A DNA stretch of 64,000 nucleotides, taken from the NCBI GenBank assembly GCA_020161265.1, contig JAIUOC010000001.1:806001-870000 (forward strand), given 5' to 3'. The translations under genes were made by a program, and so were the position numbers. Below, piece by piece: positions 35,927 through 43,959 of this stretch; positions within the stretch are counted from its first letter, which is position 1, and every line of letters starts with the position of its first letter. Source of the DNA: Chloroflexota bacterium (GTDB taxonomy: Bacteria; Chloroflexota; Chloroflexia; Chloroflexales; Herpetosiphonaceae). The notes under the pieces are model-generated. The model saw only the letters and a list, made by a program, of their open reading frames with translations, had not been told where the DNA came from and did not search any database.

Positions 35927-37504
35927 ATGCTAAATCGACGTAATTTTTTGAAAATCAGTGGGCTAGCGACCGCCTACAGTTTGCTGCCACTCTGGCTAAG
36001 CGCCTGTGCTCGGGCGGCTCCTAGCACAATCGCCCAGCCAACTTGGGAGATCGAACCTGTGGCAAACGGCGATCACAGTAGCCGTGCAGCAATTCGCCAT
36101 TTGCTCAATCGGCTCAGCTACGGCCCGCTCCCTGGTGAAATCGAGCAAGTGCAAGCCTTGGGGTGGGATGCCTACCTTGAGCAGCAACTCAACCCAAGCC
36201 AGCTTGATGATTCAGCGCTTGAGCAACAATTGGCTCAATTTGAAACCCTCAACCACACTAGCTCCCATTTGATCGAGCACTATCCCAAAGGTGCGAACGG
36301 CTCACGCCTGATTATCCGCGAGCTTCAAGCCGCTAGCTTGTTGCGAGCAGCGAGCAGCAAACGCCAACTATTTGAGCTGATGGTCGATTTTTGGAGCAAC
36401 CATTTCAATATCTACATTGGCAAAAATCAGGTTAAATGGCTCAAAACCGCCGATGACCGCGAAGTTATTCGCCAGCATGCGCTCGGCAAATTCCGCGATT
36501 TATTGCTGGCTTCGGCCAAAAGCCCAGCTATGTTGGTCTATCTCGATAACGCCGAAAATGTGCGACCTGGAGTTAAAGTTGGCAAGAAAAAGCTTGGCTT
36601 AAACGAAAATTATGCCCGCGAAGTGCTCGAACTGCATACGGTTGGGGCCGACGCAGGCTATAGTCAAGCCGATGTCCAAGCAGTTGCCCGTGTCTTGACG
36701 GGCTGGACAATCACCCGACCTAACAGTGATCAGCCTGGCTTGTTTCAATTTCTGGCCAAATTTCACGATCTTGAGGCCAAGCGCATCGATTTTCTGCAAC
36801 TTGATTTGGCTGCTGATGGTGGCATTGAAGAGGGCGAGTTATTATTAAAGCTGCTAGCCGAACATCCCAAAACTGCTCAACGCTTGGCCTATAAACTCTG
36901 TTTGCGCTTTGTCAGCGACGATCCACCAGCTGATTTAGTTGAACGGGTTGCCCAAACCTATCTTCAGCACGATACTGATATTCGCGCCATGCTCAATGTG
37001 TTATTCAACTCAGATGAATTTTTGGCTGCTGCTCAGCAAAAAATCAAGCAGCCCATGCATCTATTGATTTCAGTCATTCGCGCTACCAATAGCAGCATCA
37101 CCAACCAAGCCTTCAAAGGCCAAAATAGCCTACTTGAACAATTGACCAGCTTAGGCCAAATGTTCTTCAACTGGCCGCCACCCGATGGCTATCCCCAAAT
37201 CAGCAGCGCCTGGGTCAACACTGGCGCGATGCTCAGTCGTTGGAATCTAGCATTTGCCCTAGCTGAAGGTCGGATCGACGGCCTAAAAACCGATATCCCT
37301 AAGTTTACCAAACAGCAAAACCAAGCCAGCCAATTGGTCGATACACTAGCCAATTATCTCAATTTAAGTCTTGCCGCCGAGTCACGAGCCAGTTTAATTG
37401 ATTATTTAAATGCTAGCCAAGCACCAAATCCAACCGTCGATCAAGCCAAAATCGCTGGCCTACTTGGCCTATTGCTGGCCAGCCCTGAATTTCAATTGTG
37501 CTAA
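35927..37504 (+). CDS. Tat-exported DUF1800 family protein
   Basis: 525 residues. It opens with a Tat signal MLNRRNFLKISGLATAY and a lipobox-like LSAC, so it is likely an exported lipoprotein. The DUF1800 body has HLLNRLSYGPLPGEIEQVQA, ELMVDFWSNHFNIY, LNENYAREVLELHTVG, DVQAVARVLTGWTI and the late FFNWPPPDGYP. The function of the family is unknown; it almost always stands next to a DUF1501 gene, as here (184 nt downstream). ATG 35927 has AGGAGG 8 nt upstream; the frame opens earlier at 35798. Confidence 0.92.
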   Translation: MLNRRNFLKISGLATAYSLLPLWLSACARAAPSTIAQPTWEIEPVANGDHSSRAAIRHLLNRLSYGPLPGEIEQVQALGWDAYLEQQLNPSQLDDSALEQQLAQFETLNHTSSHLIEHYPKGANGSRLIIRELQAASLLRAASSKRQLFELMVDFWSNHFNIYIGKNQVKWLKTADDREVIRQHALGKFRDLLLASAKSPAMLVYLDNAENVRPGVKVGKKKLGLNENYAREVLELHTVGADAGYSQADVQAVARVLTGWTITRPNSDQPGLFQFLAKFHDLEAKRIDFLQLDLAADGGIEEGELLLKLLAEHPKTAQRLAYKLCLRFVSDDPPADLVERVAQTYLQHDTDIRAMLNVLFNSDEFLAAAQQKIKQPMHLLISVIRATNSSITNQAFKGQNSLLEQLTSLGQMFFNWPPPDGYPQISSAWVNTGAMLSRWNLAFALAEGRIDGLKTDIPKFTKQQNQASQLVDTLANYLNLSLAAESRASLIDYLNASQAPNPTVDQAKIAGLLGLLLASPEFQLC

Positions 37505-37600
37505 TAAGAACATAGAACAAAGAGCATAGAACATAGGGGAACGATTTTTAAACACGAAGGCCACGAAGAACACGAATGCTGATTGAAAGGTACTAAATTA
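37505..37600 (+). repeat. Short phrase block between the DUF1800 and DUF1501 genes
   Basis: 37507-37540 has AACATAGAACAAAGAGCATAG, a direct repeat of an ACATAGAAC unit and the reverse complement of the string at 31430-31460. 37548-37577 has CACGAAGGCCACGAAGAACA. No gene. Confidence 0.6.
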
Positions 37601-37687
37601 TTGGCTAGCAATTCAGACAGTTAATCGGCCTAGCCTTCGCGGTTTCGACCTTTTGTACTTTTGAAGACTAGTCAAAGGAGTTTTATC

Positions 37688-38890
37688 ATGCTTAATCGTC
37701 GCCAATTGCTAGGGCTAGCCCCAAACATTCAGGTTATTCAACGCCAACCTATCGCAGTTAGCCCAAGCCAGCGTGATGTTTTGATTTGTGTATTTCAGCG
37801 TGGCGGAGCCGATGGATTAAACATGGTTGTGCCGCATGGTGAAGCTGCCTACTACCAAGCTCGGCCAAATTTGGCGATCGCCCAGCCCAACCAACAATTT
37901 GGCGCAATCGATCTCGATGGATTTTTTGGACTGCACCCCAGCCTTGAGCCATTCAAAGAAATTTGGGATGCCAAACAGCTGGCAATTGTGCATGCGTGCG
38001 GCTCACCCGACCCAACCCATTCACATTTTGATGCCATGGATTATATGGAGCGTGGCACACCTGGCCAAAAAAGTGACCCGCGCGGCTGGCTTGGGCGACA
38101 CTTGGCAGCAACCCAACAAAGCAACGATTCACCCTTTCGCGCGGTGGGGTTTGGCTCGTTGCTCCAAGCCTCGTTGCGCGGCGGTTCGGCCACAGCACTC
38201 ACCAGCCTTGAGGCCTTTAATCTTCAAGCTAATCGTTTAGAATTACCCAAACTTCGCGCCGCCCATGGCCAACTCTATCGTGGATCGGGCATGTTGGTTG
38301 GAGCCGCCCAGCAAACCTTTGCTGCACTTGAAATTATGCAAAAACTCAATCCAAGCCAATATCAACCGAGCGATGGCGCGGTATACCCTGATAGTCCATA
38401 TGGCAAGGCTTTGAAGCAAATTGCCCAATTGATCAAGGCTGACTTGGGCCTAGAGGTCGCCTGTGCCGACATCGGCGATTGGGATACTCATGTCAATCAA
38501 GGTGGTGCTGATGGCGAGATGGCAGCCAATTTGGCTGAATTTGCAGCTGGCCTACGGGCATTGTATACCGATTTAAGCGCTAATTTAGGCCGAGTGACGA
38601 TTGTAACCATGAGCGAATTTGGGCGCAGGGCGGCTGAAAATGGCGGCGGGGGCACTGATCATGGCCATGGCAATGTGATGTTCGTTATAGGTGGCAACAT
38701 AACTGGCGGCATCTATGGGGCGTGGCCGGGCTTGCAACCTGAACAGCTCTACGGGCCAGGCGATTTACAAATTACCAGCGATTTTCGCGATGTATTGGCT
38801 GAAATTTTGCAAAAACGCCTGCACAGCCAACAGCTCAATGAGCTATTTCCTGAGTATACGCCGAGCCAAAACCATAATTTGGTGCGCTAA
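37688..38890 (+). CDS. Tat-exported DUF1501 family protein
   Basis: 400 residues. It starts with MLNRRQLLGL, a short twin-Arg signal. The DUF1501 body has VLICVFQRGGADGLNMVVPH, FGLHPSLEPFKEIWDAKQLA, HSHFDAMDYMERGTPG, GDWDTHVNQGG and VTIVTMSEFGRRAAENGGGG followed by TDHGHGN, an alkaline-phosphatase-like metal site. Proteins of this kind are secreted and act on unknown substrates, partnered with DUF1800 proteins. ATG 37688 has AAAGGAG 8 nt upstream. Confidence 0.93.
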   Translation: MLNRRQLLGLAPNIQVIQRQPIAVSPSQRDVLICVFQRGGADGLNMVVPHGEAAYYQARPNLAIAQPNQQFGAIDLDGFFGLHPSLEPFKEIWDAKQLAIVHACGSPDPTHSHFDAMDYMERGTPGQKSDPRGWLGRHLAATQQSNDSPFRAVGFGSLLQASLRGGSATALTSLEAFNLQANRLELPKLRAAHGQLYRGSGMLVGAAQQTFAALEIMQKLNPSQYQPSDGAVYPDSPYGKALKQIAQLIKADLGLEVACADIGDWDTHVNQGGADGEMAANLAEFAAGLRALYTDLSANLGRVTIVTMSEFGRRAAENGGGGTDHGHGNVMFVIGGNITGGIYGAWPGLQPEQLYGPGDLQITSDFRDVLAEILQKRLHSQQLNELFPEYTPSQNHNLVR

Positions 38891-38956
38891 TAGCGCAAAT
38901 TCTAACCGCCCGACTTTATCAATGGATTAAGCCTGGGCCATTTAAGGACTGTAAGC

Positions 38957-39532
38957 CTAGCGCAAGCGCATCGCTCGTGCAATATGCCTAATTCGACGTA
39001 ACGGATGGATGGCTCGCGGTAAACGCCGACCATGCAATCGCCGTTCTTGCTGTATATAATAGGCTTCTAACCCTAATGGCCCATGAAAAATCTGCTCAAT
39101 TGCTTGATTATGAGGATCAGGATGGCGGCCAGCAAACCAACTATAGTGATGTTCTTGCTCATCAAGTCGCACTAAAACCAAATCATGAACACTGGCAGTG
39201 GTTAATGCTCGCGTGCTCATTTCAAGTTTAAAAATAGCCTGTTGACGCAGTATTTGGCAAATTTGGGCAAATGTTTCTTGATCTAGCGCTTCATCAAAAA
39301 TAACAGAATGGTTGATTGACTGTTGCCAATTAGCCAATGGCCAATAATCCACACAAGCAAAACGTCGATAACATTGATTCGGATACTCGGCAAAAAATAC
39401 TACAGCTGTTTTCTCTTCAGCATGTGGCAATTCATCAGGAAATTGATTAAACCAATAATGGCGTAGATAGAGGTAGTTTGTAGCAGAACTTAATCGATCA
39501 TAATACAGTAATGGAATGAATTTCTGCAGCAT
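38957..39532 (-). CDS. Hypothetical protein, third gene of a toxin-like operon
   Basis: 191 residues, soluble, rich in Tyr, His and Arg, with no domain I recognise. It has ELPHAEEKTAVVFFAEYPNQ and a basic tail (GRRLPRAIHPLRRIRHIARA). It lies 60 nt downstream of the 318-residue protein on the same strand and could belong to the WXG-toxin operon as a second accessory or immunity protein. Function unknown. Confidence 0.6.
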   Translation of the reverse strand: MLQKFIPLLYYDRLSSATNYLYLRHYWFNQFPDELPHAEEKTAVVFFAEYPNQCYRRFACVDYWPLANWQQSINHSVIFDEALDQETFAQICQILRQQAIFKLEMSTRALTTASVHDLVLVRLDEQEHHYSWFAGRHPDPHNQAIEQIFHGPLGLEAYYIQQERRLHGRRLPRAIHPLRRIRHIARAMRLR

Positions 39533-39592
39533 ATTGCCAATCCATAAAAAATGCTAGGGTTAAGCATTGCTGCTTAACCCTGGCATTCCAGC

Positions 39593-40549
39593 CTAGAAGG
39601 TGGCTTGCTCAACACGACCATCAGCGAAGGTTAGGGTTAAGTGCAATGGTTGTTGTGGCATTACAACCACCTCAAGCATATTCCAAGTTGAAGGATAGCG
39701 CTGGCGTAGCTCACGCAAGATAAAGAAGAGTTGATAATCAACCTCAAAGCCCTGTTCATGGCGCAGTTGGTTAGCTGAGCTAAATCGTCCATATAACAAG
39801 CCATGATCAACTTCGGCGATCTCGGCAACTACTCGCGCACTAACCCAAGGCTGGGTTAATTGTTGCTCAATCGTGCTGCGTACAACCGCCAACAATTGCT
39901 CTGTGCTGGCATCACTGAGATCATAGACAGCCCCATTGTGATAATGAAAGGCATGATAGAAGGGCAAACCATCAACCTGATAACGCGCAGCAAGAATGAT
40001 CGGTCGCTGATCAGCATTGGGCAAGTTAATAACCTGGAGGCTCAGTGAGACCTCATGGCCTGCTTGGCGCTTAGCATCGAGGGTTTGCTCAAATTGCTGC
40101 CAAGCCTGTTGATTGATCTCGGTTGGCTGAAAAGGCTTAGCCAACTCAAGCGGAGCCGGATCATCAATCTGCCATTCAACTGTTTGATACTGAATCGTCG
40201 TTTCAATAAAATCTTCAGTATCAGTTATTGGGTCAAATAGATTCATAAGCAACTGGACTTCAGAAATCCCTTGTTGTTTACGCCAGTTGAATTCAAGGAT
40301 ATCGCCATAGCGACTATCCTGATTATTAACAGGATTATCAAATTGTGGCAATGATGGGGTAATCGATTGAACTCCATAAAAAATCAACCGAGTTTGCCGA
40401 AAATCATCAACCATAGCATTAGCGTCAAAATTAACCTCTAAAGCCAGGTTTAATTCAATATGAAGAATTAATTTCTGATTTTCTTGATTAAAATCGATGA
40501 CTTCAATCAAACCATTATGCAAGGAATATAAAGTTGGATCAAGATTCAT
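39593..40549 (-). CDS. Hypothetical protein, candidate immunity partner of the WXG toxin
   Basis: 318 residues, acidic, no signal peptide and no membrane helix. It has beta-rich, Gln-rich sequence such as VIDFNQENQKLILHIELNLA and GILEFNWRKQQG-like turns, and a C-terminal LELRQRYPSTWNMLEVVVMP. No family is recognised. It starts 12 nt after the toxin-like gene with AGGAGC as RBS, the usual place of an immunity protein. That role is an inference from context only. Confidence 0.6.
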   Translation of the reverse strand: MNLDPTLYSLHNGLIEVIDFNQENQKLILHIELNLALEVNFDANAMVDDFRQTRLIFYGVQSITPSLPQFDNPVNNQDSRYGDILEFNWRKQQGISEVQLLMNLFDPITDTEDFIETTIQYQTVEWQIDDPAPLELAKPFQPTEINQQAWQQFEQTLDAKRQAGHEVSLSLQVINLPNADQRPIILAARYQVDGLPFYHAFHYHNGAVYDLSDASTEQLLAVVRSTIEQQLTQPWVSARVVAEIAEVDHGLLYGRFSSANQLRHEQGFEVDYQLFFILRELRQRYPSTWNMLEVVVMPQQPLHLTLTFADGRVEQATF

Positions 40550-40561
40550 AGGTGCTCCTGA

Positions 40562-41548
40562 TTATTTAACAACAATATGTGATGCAGCCGAACCATCATT
40601 GACTAGATTACCATTTTTATCAAAGTAAATCCCGGCTTTCTTCCCTGAAGCATGAGGATTTTCAATATGATAATGATCAACTGCTTTAAAGCCATTTGAA
40701 CCTGGTTTACCTTTATCAAACCTTAAAATAAGCCCTGATTCGTCCTGAAATGTTCGATGGCCATTTGCCGCTGCATTTGGATTAGAAATTTCTTTCCATC
40801 CTTGATTAAGTAAATCGTCGGGGTTTTTAGGCAAATTCGAAGCAATATTCGGAATTCGCTGAGCAGTTTCCTCAAGGGTTTCTTCGGCGACATTTTTAAC
40901 GACCCGTTCAGCACCCTCTTCGACAACTTCTTCAGCAACTTCCTTGACAACCCGTTCAGCCCCTTCTTCAACAACCTCTTCGACAATTTCTTTGCCAGCC
41001 TTAACACCCCACTTACCAAGTTTGCCTAAATCACCAACGATTGGAATCATCGCCGCCGCTGAGATGCCAGCCTCAATATAACGGCCCTCTGCTAGATAAA
41101 TCAAGGCATTAACCCCATCGGCAATTTCGCCAAACCCAGGGATAAAGCCTAGAACATCTAGCCCACCATGGACCCACTCGCTGGCTTTGTTCCACGCCTT
41201 ACTCCACCAACTGCCTTCATCTTTCTTAGCTGCTGCTGCCAGCAAATTGCCTTTGAATAACGCGGCAGCTTCTTCCTCAGCCTGGCGAAACACCTTGCTA
41301 ATTTCGCCTGTCAGGCTTTGCGCCACATTAAAAGTATGTTCAAGCCGTTTCAGGGTGGGTACAACTTCGCCAGTATACTCACGATCAAAGGCTGCAAACG
41401 CAGCGCCTTCCCAACCACCATCGGCTAAGCGCTGATGCTGCTGGGTTAATTGTTGTTGCAATGCGGCAACTCGGTCAGCTAACTGGCCAAATTTTGTAGC
41501 AATTTGTTTAAGCTGCTCATACTCAGCTTGAACGATCGGTGCAGTCAT
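40562..41548 (-). CDS. WXG100-type polymorphic toxin
   Basis: 328 residues. N-terminal helical-hairpin region with the WxG motif at 46-48 (LADGGWEGAAFAAFDREYTG). Middle (127-180): a hydrophobic pre-toxin block LDVLGFIPGFGEIADGVNAL then AAMIPIVGDLGKLG, as in many contact-dependent toxins. Residues 188-230 hold a tandem EEVVEEGAERVVKEVA repeat, a charged coiled coil. The last 80 or so residues, with TFQDESGLILRFDKGKPGSN, DHYHIENPHASGKK and SHIVVK, look like a compact His-containing toxin domain of the polymorphic-toxin world. ATG 41548 has GGGAGG upstream. Export would need a type VII-like machinery, not seen here. Toxin class is inferred. Confidence 0.78.
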   Translation of the reverse strand: MTAPIVQAEYEQLKQIATKFGQLADRVAALQQQLTQQHQRLADGGWEGAAFAAFDREYTGEVVPTLKRLEHTFNVAQSLTGEISKVFRQAEEEAAALFKGNLLAAAAKKDEGSWWSKAWNKASEWVHGGLDVLGFIPGFGEIADGVNALIYLAEGRYIEAGISAAAMIPIVGDLGKLGKWGVKAGKEIVEEVVEEGAERVVKEVAEEVVEEGAERVVKNVAEETLEETAQRIPNIASNLPKNPDDLLNQGWKEISNPNAAANGHRTFQDESGLILRFDKGKPGSNGFKAVDHYHIENPHASGKKAGIYFDKNGNLVNDGSAASHIVVK

Positions 41549-41758
41549 TCTGCCTCCCAATAACAGTAAAAAGATCATCCTGTTAAACGAGTTACCGGGA
41601 GGGTTGGATTATTGTGATTGTAATCGTTAACAGCCACATTCAAAAATGCTTGGCTAGCATAGCATACATGCGCGTGAGCTAGATTAATCAGAGCTTAATC
41701 TAGCTATGCGAATAATTAGGTTTTGCAGGCCTGTATAGTAGATCCATTTAAACACAAC
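41549..41758 (-). promoter_or_regulatory. Toxin operon upstream region with inverted repeats
   Basis: An imperfect repeat pairs 41580-41595 with 41620-41633 (CTGTTAA ... TTAACAG), 30-85 nt upstream of the toxin gene, in a place suited to an operator. A second, perfect 10-bp repeat GCTAGATTAA pairs 41678-41687 with 41695-41704. No gene is seen. Confidence 0.45.
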
Positions 41759-41790
41759 AAAACGCGGATCAAAGCTTGATCCGCGTTTTT
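41759..41790. terminator. Bidirectional intrinsic terminator after etfA
   Basis: AAAACGCGGATCAA (41759-41772) and its complement (41776-41789) with a 3-nt loop and T-runs on both sides when read from either strand. It ends the etfBA transcript on the minus strand. Confidence 0.88.
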
Positions 41791-41806
41791 GAATTTTGAG
41801 CTTAAT

Positions 41807-42784
41807 TTAGCGGCCTGTTTTGGCTTTGACTTCAGCCGTCAAAGCGGGCAGCACTTCATTGATATCGCCAACAATCCCATAGGTTGCTACCTTGAAAATC
41901 GGTGCCTCAGGATCTTTGTTGATAGCCACGATGGTATTTGAAGAGCGCATGCCAGCGAGGTGCTGAATTGCGCCGGAAATACCACAGGCAACATACAATT
42001 TTGGCGCAACAGTTTTGCCAGTTTGGCCGACCTGGCGCTCGTAAGCGATCCAGCCAGCATCGACCACCGCACGGGAAGCACCGTGGGTTCCGCCCATCAC
42101 CCGAGCCAACTCAGGGATGAGTTTTTCGTAGTTTTCAGGTGAGCCAAGCCCACGACCGCCCGAAACGATCACGGTTGCATCGGCAAGGTTAACCGCGCCG
42201 GTGCGTTGCTCAACGTTGCGCACTTTGGTGCGAATGTTAACCGCAGGCATCGCCACATTGACCACTTCACCAGCGCCAGCGCCAGCAATTGGCTTGCCAA
42301 CTTGGCGACGAACCGAGGCAATCGCTGGGCGAGCAGCCCCAAAGCTCAGGCTGTTGATCACATTTGCGCCGTGTGATGGGCGCACAGCGGTCAATTGACC
42401 AGCTTCAACCCCAACGTTAGTCACATCAGGAGCAAGACCAACGCCCAATTCAGCAGCCAAGGCTCCCGTAAAGTCGCGCATTTGCAACGATGAACCAGTC
42501 AAAAAGACTTCTGGTTGATGGGCTTCGATTGCAGCTTTGGCCGCAGCAACGTAGCCATCGGTGGTATATTGTGCCAAATTGGCATCATCAACCACATAGG
42601 CTTTGCTTGCACCAGCAGCAAATGCTTGCTCAACCAAGCTCGCGGTATTGCTGCCAAGTACCAAGGCAGCCACTGCTTGACCAAGTGCATCGGCAATTTC
42701 TTTGCCTTTGCCCAATAATTCTTTGGAAATTGCCCCAACTTCGCCATTTTTATGTTCGATTAAGACCCAAACGCCACTAGCCAT
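41807..42784 (-). CDS. etfA: Electron transfer flavoprotein alpha subunit
   Basis: 325 residues, full length. The C-terminal FAD domain is visible as [60 protein letters not shown] and [20 protein letters not shown], all family signatures. It carries FAD and passes electrons from acyl-CoA or other dehydrogenases to the membrane quinone pool. It follows etfB on the same strand after 155 nt that include short repeat phrases. GAGG-like RBS before ATG 42784. Confidence 0.96.
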   Translation of the reverse strand: MASGVWVLIEHKNGEVGAISKELLGKGKEIADALGQAVAALVLGSNTASLVEQAFAAGASKAYVVDDANLAQYTTDGYVAAAKAAIEAHQPEVFLTGSSLQMRDFTGALAAELGVGLAPDVTNVGVEAGQLTAVRPSHGANVINSLSFGAARPAIASVRRQVGKPIAGAGAGEVVNVAMPAVNIRTKVRNVEQRTGAVNLADATVIVSGGRGLGSPENYEKLIPELARVMGGTHGASRAVVDAGWIAYERQVGQTGKTVAPKLYVACGISGAIQHLAGMRSSNTIVAINKDPEAPIFKVATYGIVGDINEVLPALTAEVKAKTGR

Positions 42785-42789
42785 GAAAA

Positions 42790-42930
42790 CACCTCATTGT
42801 GAAGGATGAAGGATGAAGGATAAGGGATGAATAGGCTCCTTCAATCTCGACATCAATAGATAATGACTATGTTTTGGATGAACCCTGAGGAGAAAGATGG
42901 TTATTCATCCTTCATCCCTCATAATTCATC
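42790..42930 (-). repeat. Repeat phrases between etfB and etfA
   Basis: 42796-42832 has GAAGGATGAAGGATGAAGGA, and 42900-42935 its rough complement (CATCCTTCATCCCTCAT). The two could form a long imperfect hairpin between the two cistrons. No gene. Confidence 0.6.
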
Positions 42931-42939
42931 CTTGTCAGC

Positions 42940-43713
42940 TTACAGGATTTGATTTTCAACCAATTTTTGCACTAAGCTGCTAACTTGGGTTTGCACGTTG
43001 CCACTCATCATCTCGCCAGATGGGCGGGCTGGTGGTGGCACACGATCAGCAACTTGGACATTGCCAGCAACATCGCCGCTGCCAAGGCCAAGATCGCCTA
43101 AACCCCAGGTTGGAATTGGTTGCTTGCTGACTTTGCGAATCTTCAACAATGATGGGTAACGTGGCTCGTTCAAATCCTTGACGGCGGTCACGACGACCGG
43201 CAACGAGGCTTCGACCGTTTCGAGGGTATCTTCCAAAGCGCGATCAACCACAATGCTGCTTTCGGTTAATTCGTGCACTTTGAAAACATAGGTAAGTTGT
43301 GACCAACCAAGAAAGCGAGCCAAGGCTGGGCCAAATTGGCCGGTTTCGTCATCGGTGCTTTGCTTGCCACAAAACACGATATTAACGTTATCGAGCTTCT
43401 TGATCGCGGCGGCAACAACTTTGGCAGCGCTTTGTGAATCAACATGTTCCAAAGCTGGGTCATTGATCAACACAGCTTCGTTAGCACCCATAGCCAAGGC
43501 TTTTTTGAGTGAATCAGTGGCATCATCGCTGCCAAGGCTGATCACGGTCACTTGGCCATCGTTCTTTTCGGCCCACTGCAAGGCTTCTTCAATCGCATAT
43601 TCATCAAACAAATTGATAATTGGATTGATTCCGTCGGTGTTAATCTGCTTATCGGCAGTGATTTTCACACTATTTTGTTCAGGAACTTGCTTAACACAAA
43701 CTACTGCGTGCAT
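42940..43713 (-). CDS. etfB: Electron transfer flavoprotein beta subunit
   Basis: 257 residues. Typical start VVCVKQVPEQNSVKI, then NLFDEYAIEEALQWAEKN, the AMP-binding region CGKQSTDDETGQFGPALARF and LNEPRYPSLLKIRKVSKQPI. It binds AMP and pairs with EtfA. ATG 43713 has GGAGG 8 nt upstream. The upstream 240 nt (43714-43959) lie between divergent genes and hold both promoters, which I could not place. Confidence 0.96.
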   Translation of the reverse strand: MHAVVCVKQVPEQNSVKITADKQINTDGINPIINLFDEYAIEEALQWAEKNDGQVTVISLGSDDATDSLKKALAMGANEAVLINDPALEHVDSQSAAKVVAAAIKKLDNVNIVFCGKQSTDDETGQFGPALARFLGWSQLTYVFKVHELTESSIVVDRALEDTLETVEASLPVVVTAVKDLNEPRYPSLLKIRKVSKQPIPTWGLGDLGLGSGDVAGNVQVADRVPPPARPSGEMMSGNVQTQVSSLVQKLVENQIL

Positions 43714-43959
43714 TCAAGAAACCTCCGTTGGTTTGCTGAGTGGCTCTTTCGCCACAAGCAGGCGCTGTGGCTTTGGCCATAGTATACCATAGACTCGCCG
43801 ACCATGACGCACTGCGTTTAACCCCAAAGCTGGCTTATTTTGTACAATTGCTGTGCATTTGGCTGGCGTATACTCATACTAAGCCATGATCTGCCTGCCG
43901 CTGCCAGTGCTCCAAATCAGCACTTGGTTGATCGTGGCTGCTGAACAAGGAGTTTTTTG

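Noticed and set aside
42490-42780. Plus-strand ORFs over etfA
   Set aside because: Shadow frames of a clearly conserved gene without ribosome sites.
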